From Prostheceraeus crozeri (Eukaryota > Platyhelminthes > Polycladida > Euryleptidae): a stretch of DNA of 64,000 bases. Location: the NCBI GenBank assembly GCA_907163375.1, contig CAJQUW010007080.1, forward strand, positions 89,966-153,965, written 5' to 3'. The notes under the pieces were generated by a model. It did no database searches. It had not been told where the DNA came from and worked only from the letters and a program-made list of their open reading frames with translations. Positions 23,027 through 34,084 of this stretch are shown piece by piece (within the stretch, counting starts at the first letter, position 1; each line of letters opens with the position of its first letter). A program made the translations under genes and the position numbers.

Positions 23027-25619
23027 TGGATTTTACCTCTGACAATCGTAATCGAAAGTATCCTTCTCTAATGCTCATGAATGCTCGATCGCTTTTGCCA
23101 AAATTTGATGAGCTATGTGCTGTCTTGTCTTCCTTACGTTCGGGAATTGTGTTGATAACTGAATCGTGGTTACATTCCAACATATCTAATGAACTGATCT
23201 GCGTCAGCGGCTATGATCTGTATAGGTCTGACCGGTCAGGTCGCATTGGTGGTGGAGTTTGTGCCTACATCTCCTCTTCCTTGCCATGTGTGTCAATTAA
23301 CAGCTATCCTTGTCCATGTGAAATTGAGTTGCTTTCCTTGAGAGTACCTAATTTGAATTTATTTTTGATTTGTACGTATATTCCACCTGGTTTGAAGGTA
23401 AATGTACTCAAGATGATCTCTGAGTGCATAATTGATATGTTGGATGCCGAGCTTTTGAAATATCCTGATTCAAATGTAATCATTAGTGGTGACTTTAACC
23501 AATTTGACTCATCCATGTTCTCTCATCAATTTTCATTGCGCAATTGTGTGACGACACCTACACGAAATACCTCCCTACTGGATCAGATTTGGATCAATTC
23601 TGACCTCTCTGATTTTTACGAGCACGAAGCCTCGGTTGGTCCTCCAATTGGTTCATCTGACCACAACACTATTCTGCTAGCCAGTAAAGATGATGATGTT
23701 GCGTGTCGTAAAAAACTGACCAAAGTCTGGGACTTTCGAAGATCAAATGTAGAAAGGTTCAACTATCTTCTCTCTGTTGGACTGGCTCACTTTGAGCTGA
23801 ACACGGCTGGTTTATCTATTGATCACATGTGCCTTGAGTTCTATTGCATCGTTCAAGCAGCGTTATCATTCATTCCATTCAGCTACGCTTTGCTATCTAA
23901 AAGGGATAAACCTTGGATGAACCCAATACTGAAGGACCTCATCAACAAGCGGTGGAGAGCTTTTAGGGAGAAGAATTGGCCTTTGTATGCTCACTACAAA
24001 AGGAGAGTTAACGAGGAATTGACGAAAGCAAAATTGAATTGGACCAAAAAGCAGATCAAGTCGTCCAAGAATGTTTGGCGAGTTGTTAACGATGCTCGGG
24101 GCAAATCCAGTTCGAATAGCTTTGATGCTTTGATAGCCAGTCTTGGCGGCATAGAACCCTTTCTGGCTTCTGTTCAACAAGAACTTGAAAAGAATTTTAA
24201 TGATGCTAGTGATGATGATTTGTGCACTCTTAATGATGAATTGTGGGATTTTCAAGTTGATCCTTTTGATGTTTTTCAAGCACTTATACATCTGAAGTCA
24301 TCCACAGCAGCTGGGAGTGATGGTATTCCGAATCGCCTTATCCGTGAAGCTGCTGGAGTAATATCTGAACCGCTTGCGACTATTTTCAACAAATCCATTG
24401 ATGATCGTGTGTTCCCTGCAGCTTGGAAATTGGCCGACGTCATCCTCATCCCTAAATGTCGCAATCCTACAATCGCCGACTTTCGCCCAATATCGCTGAC
24501 TCCAGTGTTCAGCAAGGTTTTTGAAAAGTTAGTTCTAGGTTCGTTGATGGCCAGCTTAATTCCTCTGTATGGACCTCATCAGTTTGCATTCAGAAGGCAT
24601 GGGTCCACGGAAGGGGCACTTGTTCGTGTCCATGATTCTATCACTGAGTTTTTGGACAAACCTGATGTCATGGCTGTAAGGATGACGTGCCTTGATTTGT
24701 CAAAGGCTTTTGACAAAGTCTTGCCAAGTCTACTGATCAATCGCATGTGTTGTACTAATTTAAATCATAGATTCATCATCTGGCTTGTAAGCTATCTAAC
24801 CGGGCGGTCACAAAGGCTCAAGGTCAATGGTGTCTACAGCTCCACGCGGGCTATCTCATCTGGAATTCCTCAGGGGTCAGTGATGGGCCCGGTTCTGTTT
24901 GCAGCTTTTATGGGATCTTTGACCATCGATTCTGATTCTGTCGTTGTTTTGTATGCAGATGACGTTACAATTATCGAGCCAATTTGCGCACTGGACTCGG
25001 GCCGAATAATCTGGTTACTATTCAAGATTGGACAATCAAGAACAAAATGTCCCTGAACATCAGGAAATCTCAGCAACTTATCTTTCAAAAAAGCTCGACA
25101 GGTGCATTTGCATATGCTGACATTGGTGTCTTCAGTGAATTCAAGATTCTGGGTGTCACTTGGAATAATAGACTTACGTGGAACTCACATTTTGATATAA
25201 TTCTTAAGCTTGCATCACAGCGACTTTATGTAATCCGTGTCTTAAAATCTATTTTGTCACGTGATCATTTGGTTTTGGTCTATCACTCAATCATTTTGTC
25301 AATTCTATTATATGCTGCGCCACTTTTTGTGTGGTTGCCAAGTTCTGTGGAGCATAGGCTCGAATGCTTTCACAAAAGAGCGCACAAAATAATTTGTGGC
25401 AGGAACTGCTCCTGTGATTGCTTTCCTTCTCTCTCATCAATGAGAGTAGAACGTGCGTTGAAGTTTTTTGCCAAATGTGAGTCTTTCAGTTCCCATCCAT
25501 TGCATTCACTTGTGCCAAAGCGTATGTTGAGAACTGGACACCTTTGTTTGCCACATATCAACACTTCCAGGAGACTACATTCTTTTTTCCCGTGGACGTC
25601 TGTTCTTTTAAACAAATAA
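23026..25619 (+). CDS. LINE ORF2: endonuclease and reverse transcriptase, one frameshift
   Basis: Starts at ATG 23026. An AP-type endonuclease is seen first: MNARSLLPKFDEL, ITESWLHSN, RSDRSGRIGGGVCAYI, ISGDFNQFD, SDHNTILL. The reverse transcriptase follows: IPKCRNPTIADFRPISL, CLDLSKAFDKV (motif A), SSGIPQGSVMGPVLF (motif B) and LYADDV (motif C, catalytic aspartates intact). The frame ends at 25056, but from about 24990 the coding sequence continues in another frame (GPNNLVTIQDWTIKNKMSLN through SILLYAAPLFVWLP to NTSRRLHSFFPW), so one small indel lies at about 24985-25000. The domain order and tail fit the CR1/Jockey group. It carries out target-primed reverse transcription. Confidence 0.92.
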
Positions 25620-25787
25620 TTTATGCGGTTTTTTTTTTTTTACTGCTGTGTTTTCTACTGACACTACACTGCATGTACATGTATGTATGCTAGACCTTAG
25701 TGTGACTATAACTTGTAATTTCTTGCAACTTTTTCGATTTTCATTCATGATGACAAATAAACACCTTACTTCTACTTCTACTTCTAC

Positions 25788-27181
25788 ATGTATGAAGAAA
25801 TGGCTTCTTCATTCTTGCTGCAAAAGTAAGCGAGCGCCTTATCTAAAAGAACCGCATTTTGTGAATAATGCACATTGTAACTTGCCAATACATATCCAAA
25901 GTTCGCATTCGTTTGGTTCCAGTGACAGACAGTTCCTCTCCCTTTCTTTTCTTGCTTTCTTGAAAGCGAGGCATTGTAAAAGCGAGACGAATCAGACGAT
26001 AGTCGAAAGAATTTTGTAAATAAAAAATATATTCCAAAATGTAAATGGGTACACGGCACACGCCGAAGATTGTCAGTAATGAATTTCAAAATAAATTCGA
26101 ACAGCAATGCTTCACAGTTCACATACAGTTCTCACAAATCAAGGATTGAATGAAAGGTGTATGACAAAGTCCACTACGTTAATCAATCTTCCACATGTTT
26201 AATGGAATTTGGCCGGAGGGCTCAATGTGTGATGCCCGCCAAATGGGATCTTGTGTCTCGCTAATCCACCGCCAAATGCGTTGGACTTGTAGAATACATC
26301 CTTAGGCACCGATGAAATGCAGCAGAGAGGTTTCCCCCTCATCTTAAAAATATGCTCATTCAATCCCTGCACAGACTGAAGGCGATGTCCAGCTGATTTG
26401 TGTGCAACAACCCCCCAAAAATTTGGATCAGACCGAACTTTGATGGCTTGATGAAGCTGACGGCATCTCTAGCGATTGAAGAGGGTGTTGTACGAACTTG
26501 AGAACTAACAGTGGGAGTGAATAATCATGGCACCCTCTATATACAAGAATTGACACTTGAAATATGTCCTAAGATAAATTTTAAAAAACAATACTTGAAA
26601 CGCAGGTGTAAATGTGTATTTGTGCGTTGTTTATATGTTTATTTGCAAACTGCGAATTCACATTTCGTCAATCCAGTGGGAGACTATGAGGCCATGAGGA
26701 CATGTCACACATGCATGCCTGCATGTTGACATTATTTAATCTTGAGTAGTACATTAATAGGGCCTGTTAGTCTACTTCGCACGGCAATAGCATGCAACAA
26801 TATTTATGTGTTTTATATCAGGCGAACTATTCCTTTGATGCACATAGCCTACTGCTTGAAATGTTTTACTGGCATTTACTAGGATGCTTGTAATTGTGTG
26901 AGTGTTATTTCCATAGTCTTCGTATGAACATAGCTTTAACCCCATAAATTGCACCTTGATTTATCAAAGCAGAAATATCATGCTTCGCAAATGATGATGG
27001 CCTAGTATCACAACAAAGTCATGTTCATTTATAAATCATGTATAATTTCTGAACATATCTATAATAATAATAGTAATAATAAGCAACATATTCTTCAAAA
27101 ATTGACATTCATCAATTTTGCAGAAAACGCGCTCCATTGCCCCGGGAGGCGCTTACAGGATTGCGTAAAGAAAAAGTACAT
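25788..27181. other. Arm-shared sequence between LINE and LINE relic
   Basis: Starts with the LINE target duplication and the 5' portion of the second hAT relic (to about 25974). The rest pairs with 32863-34084. A short T/G-rich segment near 26404-26420 resembles a transposon end. No coding region is supported. Confidence 0.45.
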
Positions 27182-27800
27182 TTATCTAGTATAAAGAAAA
27201 ATTTCTGATCTCAACATTGGTTTAAATCGCTGAAAAGATGGTGCACAATCACATTTAGCAGGTAATGAGTTCCAAAAAAGGAAACACACGACAGAAAAAA
27301 TAATTACGCAATGTCTTTGTGTGAGGAAGGAATTTTGGAAAAACTTGGCACAGATTGTTGACACAACTTCTAATAGAGTATGGGGTATGAAGTGAAATCA
27401 AATATTTCCAAAAATCAGTTTCAATTATGTTATAATACGCTTTGAAAAAAAGATGTAAAATACAATATTTTCCGTCTTTCAAATAAGGAACGAAGACCAA
27501 ATAATTTCAAACGATGATCATAGTCTTCATAAGAAATTTTGCAGCGTTCACAAACTTGTCGAGTGAAATATCGTTGCACACTTTCGATGGAATCAATATC
27601 ACGTTGTAAAATTTGGCTAAAAATTTGACAATTGTATTCCAATATTGATCTTACAAATACTTTATATACATGAATCAAACAGTCTTTGTTGTTAGACACA
27701 AACCCTTTCAAAATGGCATAAGCTCGAGAATAGGCTTTTGACGAAATTTTGCTACAATGAGAACTAAATTTCATATCTCCTAAAATTACACCCCAATCGG
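27182..27800 (-). pseudogene. LINE RT C-terminal relic, left copy
   Basis: On the minus strand: VTDWGVILGDMKFSSHCSK, then SKAYSRAYAILKGF, VFVRSILEYNCQIF and DIDSIESVQRYFTRQV, and in another frame FWNSLPAKCDCAPSFQRF. This is the usual C-terminal part of CR1/Jockey-type ORF2 (LEY..WSP and ESVQRR motifs, WNSLP). Frames are broken and the 5' part is absent. It is a different family from the LINE at 21802. Confidence 0.8.
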
Positions 27801-28077
27801 TTACACAATTGACATTTTCTGAGGGGCATCATCTAAACTGCAAGTAATGTCACTATCATGTGAATGTGACAGTTTCCAGCATCACAGCTTGTCTTTTTTG
27901 TTTCCCTTTCTTGTTGATCTTGAAAGAAGATTGAAACATGTCCGGTCAAAGCATTTGTTCTTTCTTTTAAATATATATATATGTATATATATATACGACA
28001 AATAGTAACCCACACAGAAGGCAAAAAGAAAAAGCACAATTTTGTAGCCCAAACTGTCTCTGTTTGTTACTCCACCG

Positions 28078-28115
28078 CTGATGATGATGTATTGAACATC
28101 GAAACATGTCCGGTC
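28078..28115 (+). ncRNA. Hammerhead-ribozyme-like motif (left arm)
   Basis: CTGATGA at 28078-28084, stem GATGT/ACATC around loop ATTGA (28086-28100), GAAAC at 28101-28105 and GTC at 28113-28115 follow the order of a hammerhead core with a 2-bp stem III (AC..GT), as reported for ribozymes of Penelope-like elements. An extra T sits before stem II and I see no good stem I, so activity is doubtful. A related variant lies at about 27910-27950, and the mirror copy at 31922-31959 (minus). Confidence 0.4.
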
Positions 28116-28138
28116 AAAGAAAATTTGCTTTTCCTTTC

Positions 28139-28140
<2 letters not shown>

Positions 28141-28190
<50 letters not shown>
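28141..28190. repeat. (AT)n microsatellite
   Basis: About 25 AT units. In the right arm the matching place (about 31876-31892) has only a few, so the repeat length changed between the arms. Shorter AT runs lie at about 27972-27995 and 28236-28265. Confidence 0.9.
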
Positions 28191-28192
<2 letters not shown>

Positions 28193-28196
28193 AAAA

Positions 28197-28765
28197 AGTG
28201 AATAAGCAAAAATGGAAATTAAATATGCTCAATAAATATATATATACGACAAATATATATATATACGACAAATAGTAACCCACACAGAAGGCAAAAAGAA
28301 AAAGCACAATTTTGTAGCCCAAACCGGTTTCACCTGTGTTCCAGGCTTCTCACGGCAACTGAATTATATTACAAAAATTCGAACTGAAGCATGCAGATGA
28401 TTAACATAACATAATAGATATATGACAATAATTATATGTACCGAAATGGAAAAGGAAATCATAGATTTTTCGGGATGAGCACAGTGAGATTCTATGGGAC
28501 TGGTGCATGTTACTCACTTAATGATATACATTTAATTTTGGTTTTAAGATATTTATACACATTTTTTCTTTTAATTCTCTCATGCCTCTGTCACTGCCAT
28601 TCGGTAATTTATATATTGGCATAATCCAGAATGGGGGTCTTCATTTTTTGCATATGCGGATATGTGTTTTCTGGCGTGTAAAATGGCATATTTTTTTCTC
28701 TAACCTGTTGTCTATGCACCTATACTCTAGAACGAAAAATAACTCCTGTTTGCCTGTTTGTATAC
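28197..28765 (-). mobile_element. Penelope-like element fragment, extra tandem unit
   Basis: On the minus strand it has decayed GIY-YIG coding sequence (about 28520-28765) and a 3' region like that of the neighbouring PLE, including GTGAAACCGGTT near 28320. It lies in the same orientation directly next to the larger PLE, the partial tandem arrangement typical of this group. The right arm lacks it. The block ACGACAAATAGTAACCCAC occurs at 27995 and again at 28267 as part of a roughly 60-bp direct repeat. Confidence 0.65.
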
Positions 28766-29069
28766 AATAAAGTGACTAAGCAAAAATGGAAATTAAATAT
28801 GCTCAATAAATTCACTTAGAAGTATAAAGGAAAAACACAAACTAAAGCCTAACCGGTTTCACCTTTATCCAAGGCTTGTCACGGGCAAGTGAAATATATT
28901 TCATAAAATTCAAAAGCTTGTAAGCTATCAAAGAAATAGAGAGGCAAAATACATTGGATAACTGGTGTCATAGATCAATACATGTAGACGTATAGACATA
29001 GATAAATTTCAGGACATAGACAAATATTCTTCATGCAATTGCTGGGAGTATACAACTTCTTTATTTTCA

Positions 29070-29339
29070 TTAATTATCCTTATTTAATTTTGGTTTCAGA
29101 ATCTCCATACACATTTCCTCTTTTGACTCCCGCATTATTTTGTTACTTCCACTTGGTAATTTCAAAATAGGCATGACATAAAATGGGGGATCATTATCCT
29201 TTGAACAAGAGGAGATATGCTTACTTACATGCAATACTTGATACTTATGATCTCTTACTTGTTGTCGAGTGACTCTTACACGTGACAAGCTATCTCCTGT
29301 TTGCCCTACATAAAGTTCTTCACAACCACGACATCTCAT
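29070..29339 (-). pseudogene. PLE GIY-YIG endonuclease part, left copy
   Basis: Contains CRGCEELYVGQTGDSLSRVR, then RDHKYQVLHVSKHISSC and CMEILKPKLNKDN, the pattern of the C-terminal GIY-YIG nuclease of PLEs (YVGQT in place of YIG, then R and a terminal E..L.PKLN). It is separated from the RT by frame breaks. Confidence 0.8.
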
Positions 29340-29441
29340 AACACAAATCAGGTCTTTTGATTAGCAGTTCATATTTGCTTTTACGTGAGAATGTTTGATT
29401 TCGTCGCCAAATTTAAAAGAAAACACTGCACCTTCGATGAT

Positions 29442-31191
29442 GTAATGGCAGCATTCACATCTACCATAACCACATTTTGTAGCACCCACTAATGTTTTCC
29501 TGTTTATTTTTTCTCAATTGCCGGAGTAGTGAAGGAGGCTGACGGTATGTGCGCCTTATTCTGTAGTCTCTAAAAGTCGGATGCACTTTTAAACCAGTGA
29601 AGATTGGATTAATAACGTCCCGGAAAAGTTTCGGATTATTCGGGTTATATGTGGAAATAAAGGGAATCGTTAAACTGGAATGTTGGTTTTTCTTCACCCT
29701 ATTGATCTCACTTTTTGCTTTTGATATCGAATCATTGATTAGAGGCATTGGATAGCCAAGGGCAAGTAGTTGATTTTTCAGTTCATTGAAACGTACTAAT
29801 TTTCTTTCAGATTTCGATACTATTCTGCTTTCTCTGTTCGCAAGGGTGTATGGAATATTACGAATGACATGATTAGGATGGCCGGAATTAAACGGGGCAT
29901 AGTTATGACCATCCGTAGGTTTATAGAATATGTCAGTCTCAACTTTGTTATTTTCTTTGTAAACTGTTACGTCCAAAAAATTCAATTTATCTCTGTTCCA
30001 TTCCATTGTAAAATTTATCTTGCTATTCATATTATTCAAAAATTCATGAAACTCTTCTATGTCCCCAAACGAGTCCCTCCAAATCACAAAACAGTCATCC
30101 AAGTACCTCACCCACTGCAAGTAATCAAAATCATTTACATTCAAAATATTTTTCATATGGGCGTACATTTTCTCTTCCAGGAAGCCAACTGATAATGATG
30201 CGTATGTAGGGGCGAGTCTTGTGCCCATAGCGGTACCAGAAATTTGAAGGAAAAACCTGTCCTCAAAACTGAAGAAATTATTGTTCAAGACAATAGAGAT
30301 TCCTTTCAATATGAAATTAGTTGTATATCTTTCTTCGATCAAATCTCTGTACTTTTCTATCCAAAATTCAATTGCTGTAAGTCCTAAATCATTATCAATA
30401 TTTGTGTATAGAGATGTTACATCAAAAGACACAAAGGACGAATTTTCCACAAATGTTGGTAACTTGGAGATGAAATGAGAGCTATCTCTACAATAGCTGG
30501 GAAGCTTCAAAGTTAAAGGCTTCAAAATTTCATCTAAGAAGAAGCTCAGGTGATTAGTAAGCCCTTTAGCGCTTGATATGATAGGGCGTAATTTTAAATT
30601 TTCTGGTAAGTTGATTTTAGCGTAGCCATATTTATCCATCGATTCTAAATCCACATGTAAGCTCGCAATTTTATGTATTTTTGGCAGTCCGTATATAAAA
30701 GGGATATCTGCACTAAATTTACTAAGATACTTAGTCTCTTTAGTCGTTAAACACTGGCTGAAATCATTACAGTATCTTTTGATAAGATTTTGTGTGCTAT
30801 TAACATCATATTTAAAAATGGGTCTATAGGTATTCGTGTCATTTAAATGCTCATCGTAGATGCAATTCTTATAATCCTCATAGTTCATTATCACGAACGA
30901 TCCACCTTTGTCGGCTTTTGTTATATGTATATGCTCTAGATCACGAAGGTTTTTCAATGCAATTTTCTCCTCCCTGCTTACATTACTCTTCCTTTTCGGT
31001 ACATTTTCTAATTTTTTAGTTTCCTTTAGCATAACATCTATGTTGTTATCCAGAACAGGGTTCAAACCTTTGGGTGGTTCAAAATTCGTATCATTTTACA
31101 TTTGCATTGTAGTTGATGTGGCATTTTCTTCTATTTGATTTTCATCTTTAAAGTAATCTATTTAACGTAGTCTTCTACAGAAATACACCGT
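29442..31191. other. Central spacer of the inverted repeat
   Basis: This is the only stretch between the two arms. It is filled by the 5' and reverse-transcriptase part of the left PLE, read on the minus strand. On the minus strand upstream of the RT frame, up to about 31191, I see no further recognisable domain. Confidence 0.9.
29461..31065 (-). CDS. Penelope-like reverse transcriptase
   Basis: 534 open codons on the minus strand. PLE hallmarks in order are ITKADKGGSFVIM, YGLPKIHK with LRPIIS, FVSFDVTSLYTNI (motif A), ISGTAMGTRLAPTYA (motif B), VRYLDDCFVIW (motif C with both aspartates), NFLDVTVYKENN, and DGHNYAPFNSGHPNHVI. The first codon of the frame is TTG after an upstream stop, so no proper start remains in view. 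Downstream the linker (GYGRCECCHYI) and GIY-YIG domain are in other frames. In life such an enzyme copies element RNA at nicked target DNA. The catalytic part looks whole, but the element as it stands is not one continuous frame. Confidence 0.9.
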   Translation of the reverse strand: MNPVLDNNIDVMLKETKKLENVPKRKSNVSREEKIALKNLRDLEHIHITKADKGGSFVIMNYEDYKNCIYDEHLNDTNTYRPIFKYDVNSTQNLIKRYCNDFSQCLTTKETKYLSKFSADIPFIYGLPKIHKIASLHVDLESMDKYGYAKINLPENLKLRPIISSAKGLTNHLSFFLDEILKPLTLKLPSYCRDSSHFISKLPTFVENSSFVSFDVTSLYTNIDNDLGLTAIEFWIEKYRDLIEERYTTNFILKGISIVLNNNFFSFEDRFFLQISGTAMGTRLAPTYASLSVGFLEEKMYAHMKNILNVNDFDYLQWVRYLDDCFVIWRDSFGDIEEFHEFLNNMNSKINFTMEWNRDKLNFLDVTVYKENNKVETDIFYKPTDGHNYAPFNSGHPNHVIRNIPYTLANRESRIVSKSERKLVRFNELKNQLLALGYPMPLINDSISKAKSEINRVKKNQHSSLTIPFISTYNPNNPKLFRDVINPIFTGLKVHPTFRDYRIRRTYRQPPSLLRQLRKNKQENISGCYKMWLW

Positions 31192-31880
31192 ATCATCGAA
31201 GGTGCAGTGTTTTCTTTTAAATTTGGCGACGAAATCAAACATTCTCACGTAAAAGCAAATATGAACTGCTATTCAAAAGACCTGATTTATGTTCTGAGAT
31301 GTCGTGGTTGTGAAGAACTTTAGATTGCAGGTCGTTTAGCAAACAGGAGATAGCTTGAGATCACGTGTAAGAGTCCATCGACAACAAGTGAGAGATCATA
31401 AGTATCAAGTATTACATGTAAGTAAGCATATCCCTTCTTGTTCAAAAGATAATGATCCCCCATTTTATGTCATGCCTATTTTGAAATTGCCAAGTGGAAG
31501 TAACAAAATAATGCGGGAGTCGAAAGAGGAAATGTGTATGGAGATTCTGAAACCAAAATTAAATAAGGATAATAATGAAAATAAAGAAGTGGTATACTCC
31601 CAGCAATTGCATGAAGAATATTTGTCTATGTCCTGAAATTTATCTATGTCCATACGTCTACATGTATTGATCTATGACACCAGTTATCCAATGTATTTTG
31701 CCTCTCTATTTCTTCGATAGCTTACAAGCTTTTGAATTTTATGAAATATATTTCACTTGCCCGTGACAAGCCTTGGATAAAGGTGAAACCGGTTGGGCTT
31801 TAGTTTGTGTTTTTCCTTTATACTTCTAAGTGAATTTATTGAGCATATTTAATTTCCATTTTTGCTTATTCACTTTTTTG
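31192..31880 (+). mobile_element. Penelope-like element 3' fragment (right arm)
   Basis: Mirror of the left PLE's 3' part, in plus orientation and cut off at 31192. It contains the GIY-YIG part (31355-31636, RDHKYQVLHVSKHIPSC..) and the 3' region with a hairpin CCTT..AAGG and TGAAACCGGTT (31761-31800). The RT is absent. With the left PLE it forms a head-to-head pair around the spacer. Confidence 0.8.
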
Positions 31881-32247
31881 TATATGTATATATATTCAGA
31901 AAGGAAAAACAATCTTTCTTTGACCGGACATGTTTCGATGTTCAATACATCATCATCAGCGGTGGAGTAACAAACAGAGACAGTTTGGGCTACAAAATTG
32001 TGCTTTTTCTTTTTGCCTTCTGTGTGGGTTACTATTTGTCGTATATATATATATATACATATATATATATTTAAAAGAAAGAACAAATGCTTTGACCGGA
32101 CATGTTTCAATCTTCTTTCAAGATCAACAAGAAAGGGAAACAAAAAAGACAAGCTGTGATGCTGGAAACTGTCACATTCACATGATAGTGACATTACTTG
32201 CAGTTTAGATGATGCCCCTCAGAAAATGTCAATTGTGTAACCGATTG
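31881..32247. other. Arm-shared stretch with hammerhead-like motif
   Basis: Pairs with about 27801-28196. Contains the minus-strand hammerhead-like motif (31922-31959) and short AT runs near 32045-32070. No gene. Confidence 0.5.
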
Positions 32248-32862
32248 GGGTGTAATTTTAGGAGATATGAAATTTAGTTCTCATTGTAGCAAAATTTCGT
32301 CAAAAGCCTATTCTCGAGCTTATGCCATTTTGAAAGGGTTTGTGTCTAACAACAAAGACTGTTTGATTCATGTATGTATATAAAGTATTTGTAAGATCAA
32401 TATTGGAATACAATTGTCAAATTTTTAGCCAAATTTTACAACGTGATATTGATTCCATCGAAAGTGTGCAACGATATTTCACTCGACAAGTTTGTGAACG
32501 CTGCAAAATTTCTTATGAAGACTATGATCATCGTTTGAAATTATTTGGTCTTCGTTCCTTATTTGAAAGACGGAAAATATTGTATTTTATATCTTTTTTT
32601 CAAAGCGTATTATAACATAATTGAAACTGATTTTTGGAAATATTTGATTTCACTTCATACCCCATACTCTATTAGAAGTTGTGCCAAAAATCTGTGCCAA
32701 GTTTTTCCAAAATTCCTTCCTCACACAAAGACATTGCGTAATTATTTTTTCTGTCGTGTGTTTCCTTTTTTGGAACTCATTACCTGCTAAATGTGATTGT
32801 GCACCATCTTTTCAGCGATTTAAAGGAATGTTGAGATCAGAAATTTTTCTTTATACTAGATA
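32248..32862 (+). pseudogene. LINE RT C-terminal relic, right copy
   Basis: Mirror of 27182-27800, with the same motifs (VRSILEYNCQIF, ESVQRYFTRQV, FWNSLPAKCDCAPSF). Broken frames; relic. Confidence 0.8.
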
Positions 32863-34084
32863 AATGTACTTTTTCTTTACGTTCTTCGCGCAATCCTGTA
32901 AGCGCCTCCCAGGGTCATGGAGCGCGTTTTCTGCAAAATTGATGAATGTCAATTTTTGAAGAATATGTTGCTTATTATTACTATTATTATTATAGATATG
33001 TTCAGAAATTATACATGATTTATAAATGAACATGACTTTGTTGTGATACTAGGCCATCATCATTTGCGAAGCATGATATTTCTGCTTTGATAAATCAAGG
33101 TGCAATTTATGGGGTTAAAGCTATGTTCATACGAAGACTATGGAAATAACACTCACACAATTACAAGCATCCTAGTAAAATGCCAGTAAAACATTTCAAG
33201 CAGTAGGCTATGTGCATCAAAGGAATAGTTCGCCTGATATAAAACACATAAATATTTTTGCATGCTATTGCCGTGCGAAGTAGACTAACAGGCCCTATTA
33301 ATGTACTACTCAAGATTAAATAATGTCAACATGCAGGCATGCATGTGTGACATGTCCTCATGGCCTCATAGTCTCCCACTGGATTGACGAAATGTGAACT
33401 CGCAGTTTGCAAATAAACATATAAACAACGCACAAATACACATTTACACGTGCGTTTCAAGTATTGTTTTTTAAAATTTATCTTAGGACATATTTCAAGT
33501 GTCAATTCTGGTATATAGAGGGTGCCATGATTATTCACTCCCACTGTTAGTTCTCAAGTTCGTACAACACCCTCTTCACTCGCTAGAGATGCCGCCAGCT
33601 TCATCAAGCCATCAAAGTTCGGTCTGATCCAAATTTTTGGGGGGTTGTTGCACACAAATCAGCTAGACATCGCCTTCAGTCTGTGCAGGGATTGAATGAG
33701 CATATTTTTAAGATGAGGGGGCAACCTCTCTGCCGCATTTCATCGGTGCCTAAGCATGTATTCTACGTACAAGTCCACCGCATTTGGCGGTGGATTAGCG
33801 AGGCACAAGATCCCATTTGGCGGGCATCACACATTGAGCCCTCCGGCCAAATCCCATTAAACATTTGGAAGATTGATTAACGTAGTGGACTTTGTCATAC
33901 ACCTTTCATTCAATCCTTAATCTGTGAGAAGTGTATGTGAACTGTGAAGCATTGCTATTCGAATTTATTTTGAAATTCATTTCTGACAATCTTCAGCGTG
34001 TGCCGTGTACCCATCTACATTTTGGAATATATTTTTTGTTTACAAAATTCTTTCGACTATCGTCTGATTCGTCTCGCTTTTACA
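32863..34084. other. Right-arm partner of the stretch above
   Basis: Mirror of about 25975-27181. No gene recognised. A GGGGGG run lies near 33638. Confidence 0.45.

Larger units (their letters stand above)
21802..25787 (+). mobile_element. CR1-like LINE, full length
   Basis: The 3986-bp element is flanked by a 5-bp target duplication ATGTA (21797-21801 and 25788-25792). The right arm keeps the single-copy empty site at 34267-34271. It has a 5' UTR of about 480 bp, ORF1, ORF2, a 165-bp 3' UTR and a short tandem tail of CTTCTA units instead of poly(A). In the 5' UTR, about 22139-22211, a tRNA-like pair of boxes appears (TTCTGGTTAGACGGC and GGTTCGAACCC). The element is young: it has a single disabling shift in ORF2 and inserted after the arms separated. 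Confidence 0.95.
20506..25974 (-). mobile_element. Second hAT relic (left arm), split by the LINE
   Basis: Read on the minus strand: a start MPRFQESKKRKGEELS at 25974, and at about 20935-20985 the hAT hallmark VVPPTTASAERSFSQL. The end near 20506-20540 (GGGGTCGCAGCAGCGAA, then TCCTAGGGGGG) matches the right-arm end GGGGCGCAGCAGCGAA, similar to the CAGGGGCG-type ends of ZMYM-like hAT elements. The catalytic middle is missing. LINE 21802-25787 interrupts this copy; without it the relic is about 1.5 kb. Confidence 0.65.
1..29441 (+). repeat. Left arm of a giant imperfect inverted repeat
   Basis: This arm matches the reverse complement of 31192-52908 in order and orientation: base 1 pairs with 52908, 3003-3358 with 49376-49731, 9469 with 47845, 15193 with 42447, 20891 with 35167, and 29441 with 31192. 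Hand comparison of non-coding blocks gives about 2-3% substitutions. Segments found only in this arm are 1858-2402, 3568-4913, 5900-8970 (piggyBac), about 14409-14868, 16456-18848, 21802-25787 (LINE) and an extra PLE unit near 28.2-28.77 kb. The arm runs off the window, so its true length is unknown. Confidence 0.97.
28766..31191 (-). mobile_element. Penelope-like element, 5'-incomplete, at the palindrome centre
   Basis: Minus-strand element with a reverse transcriptase (29461-31065), a cysteine-rich linker (about 29400-29480), a GIY-YIG endonuclease (29070-29339) and a 3' region. The 3' region has a hairpin CCTT..AAGG followed by TGAAACCGGTT (28846-28884), resembling a degenerate hammerhead. 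Its part below 29442 is mirrored in the right arm; the rest forms the spacer. Confidence 0.85.

Noticed and set aside
25621-25787. Poly(A)-tailed processed gene
   Set aside because: The T-run and CTTCTA repeats are the 3' UTR and tail of the LINE.
27882-28322. 146-codon minus frame rich in Tyr and Ile
   Set aside because: It is a translation of the AT microsatellite and the flanking direct repeats, not a protein.
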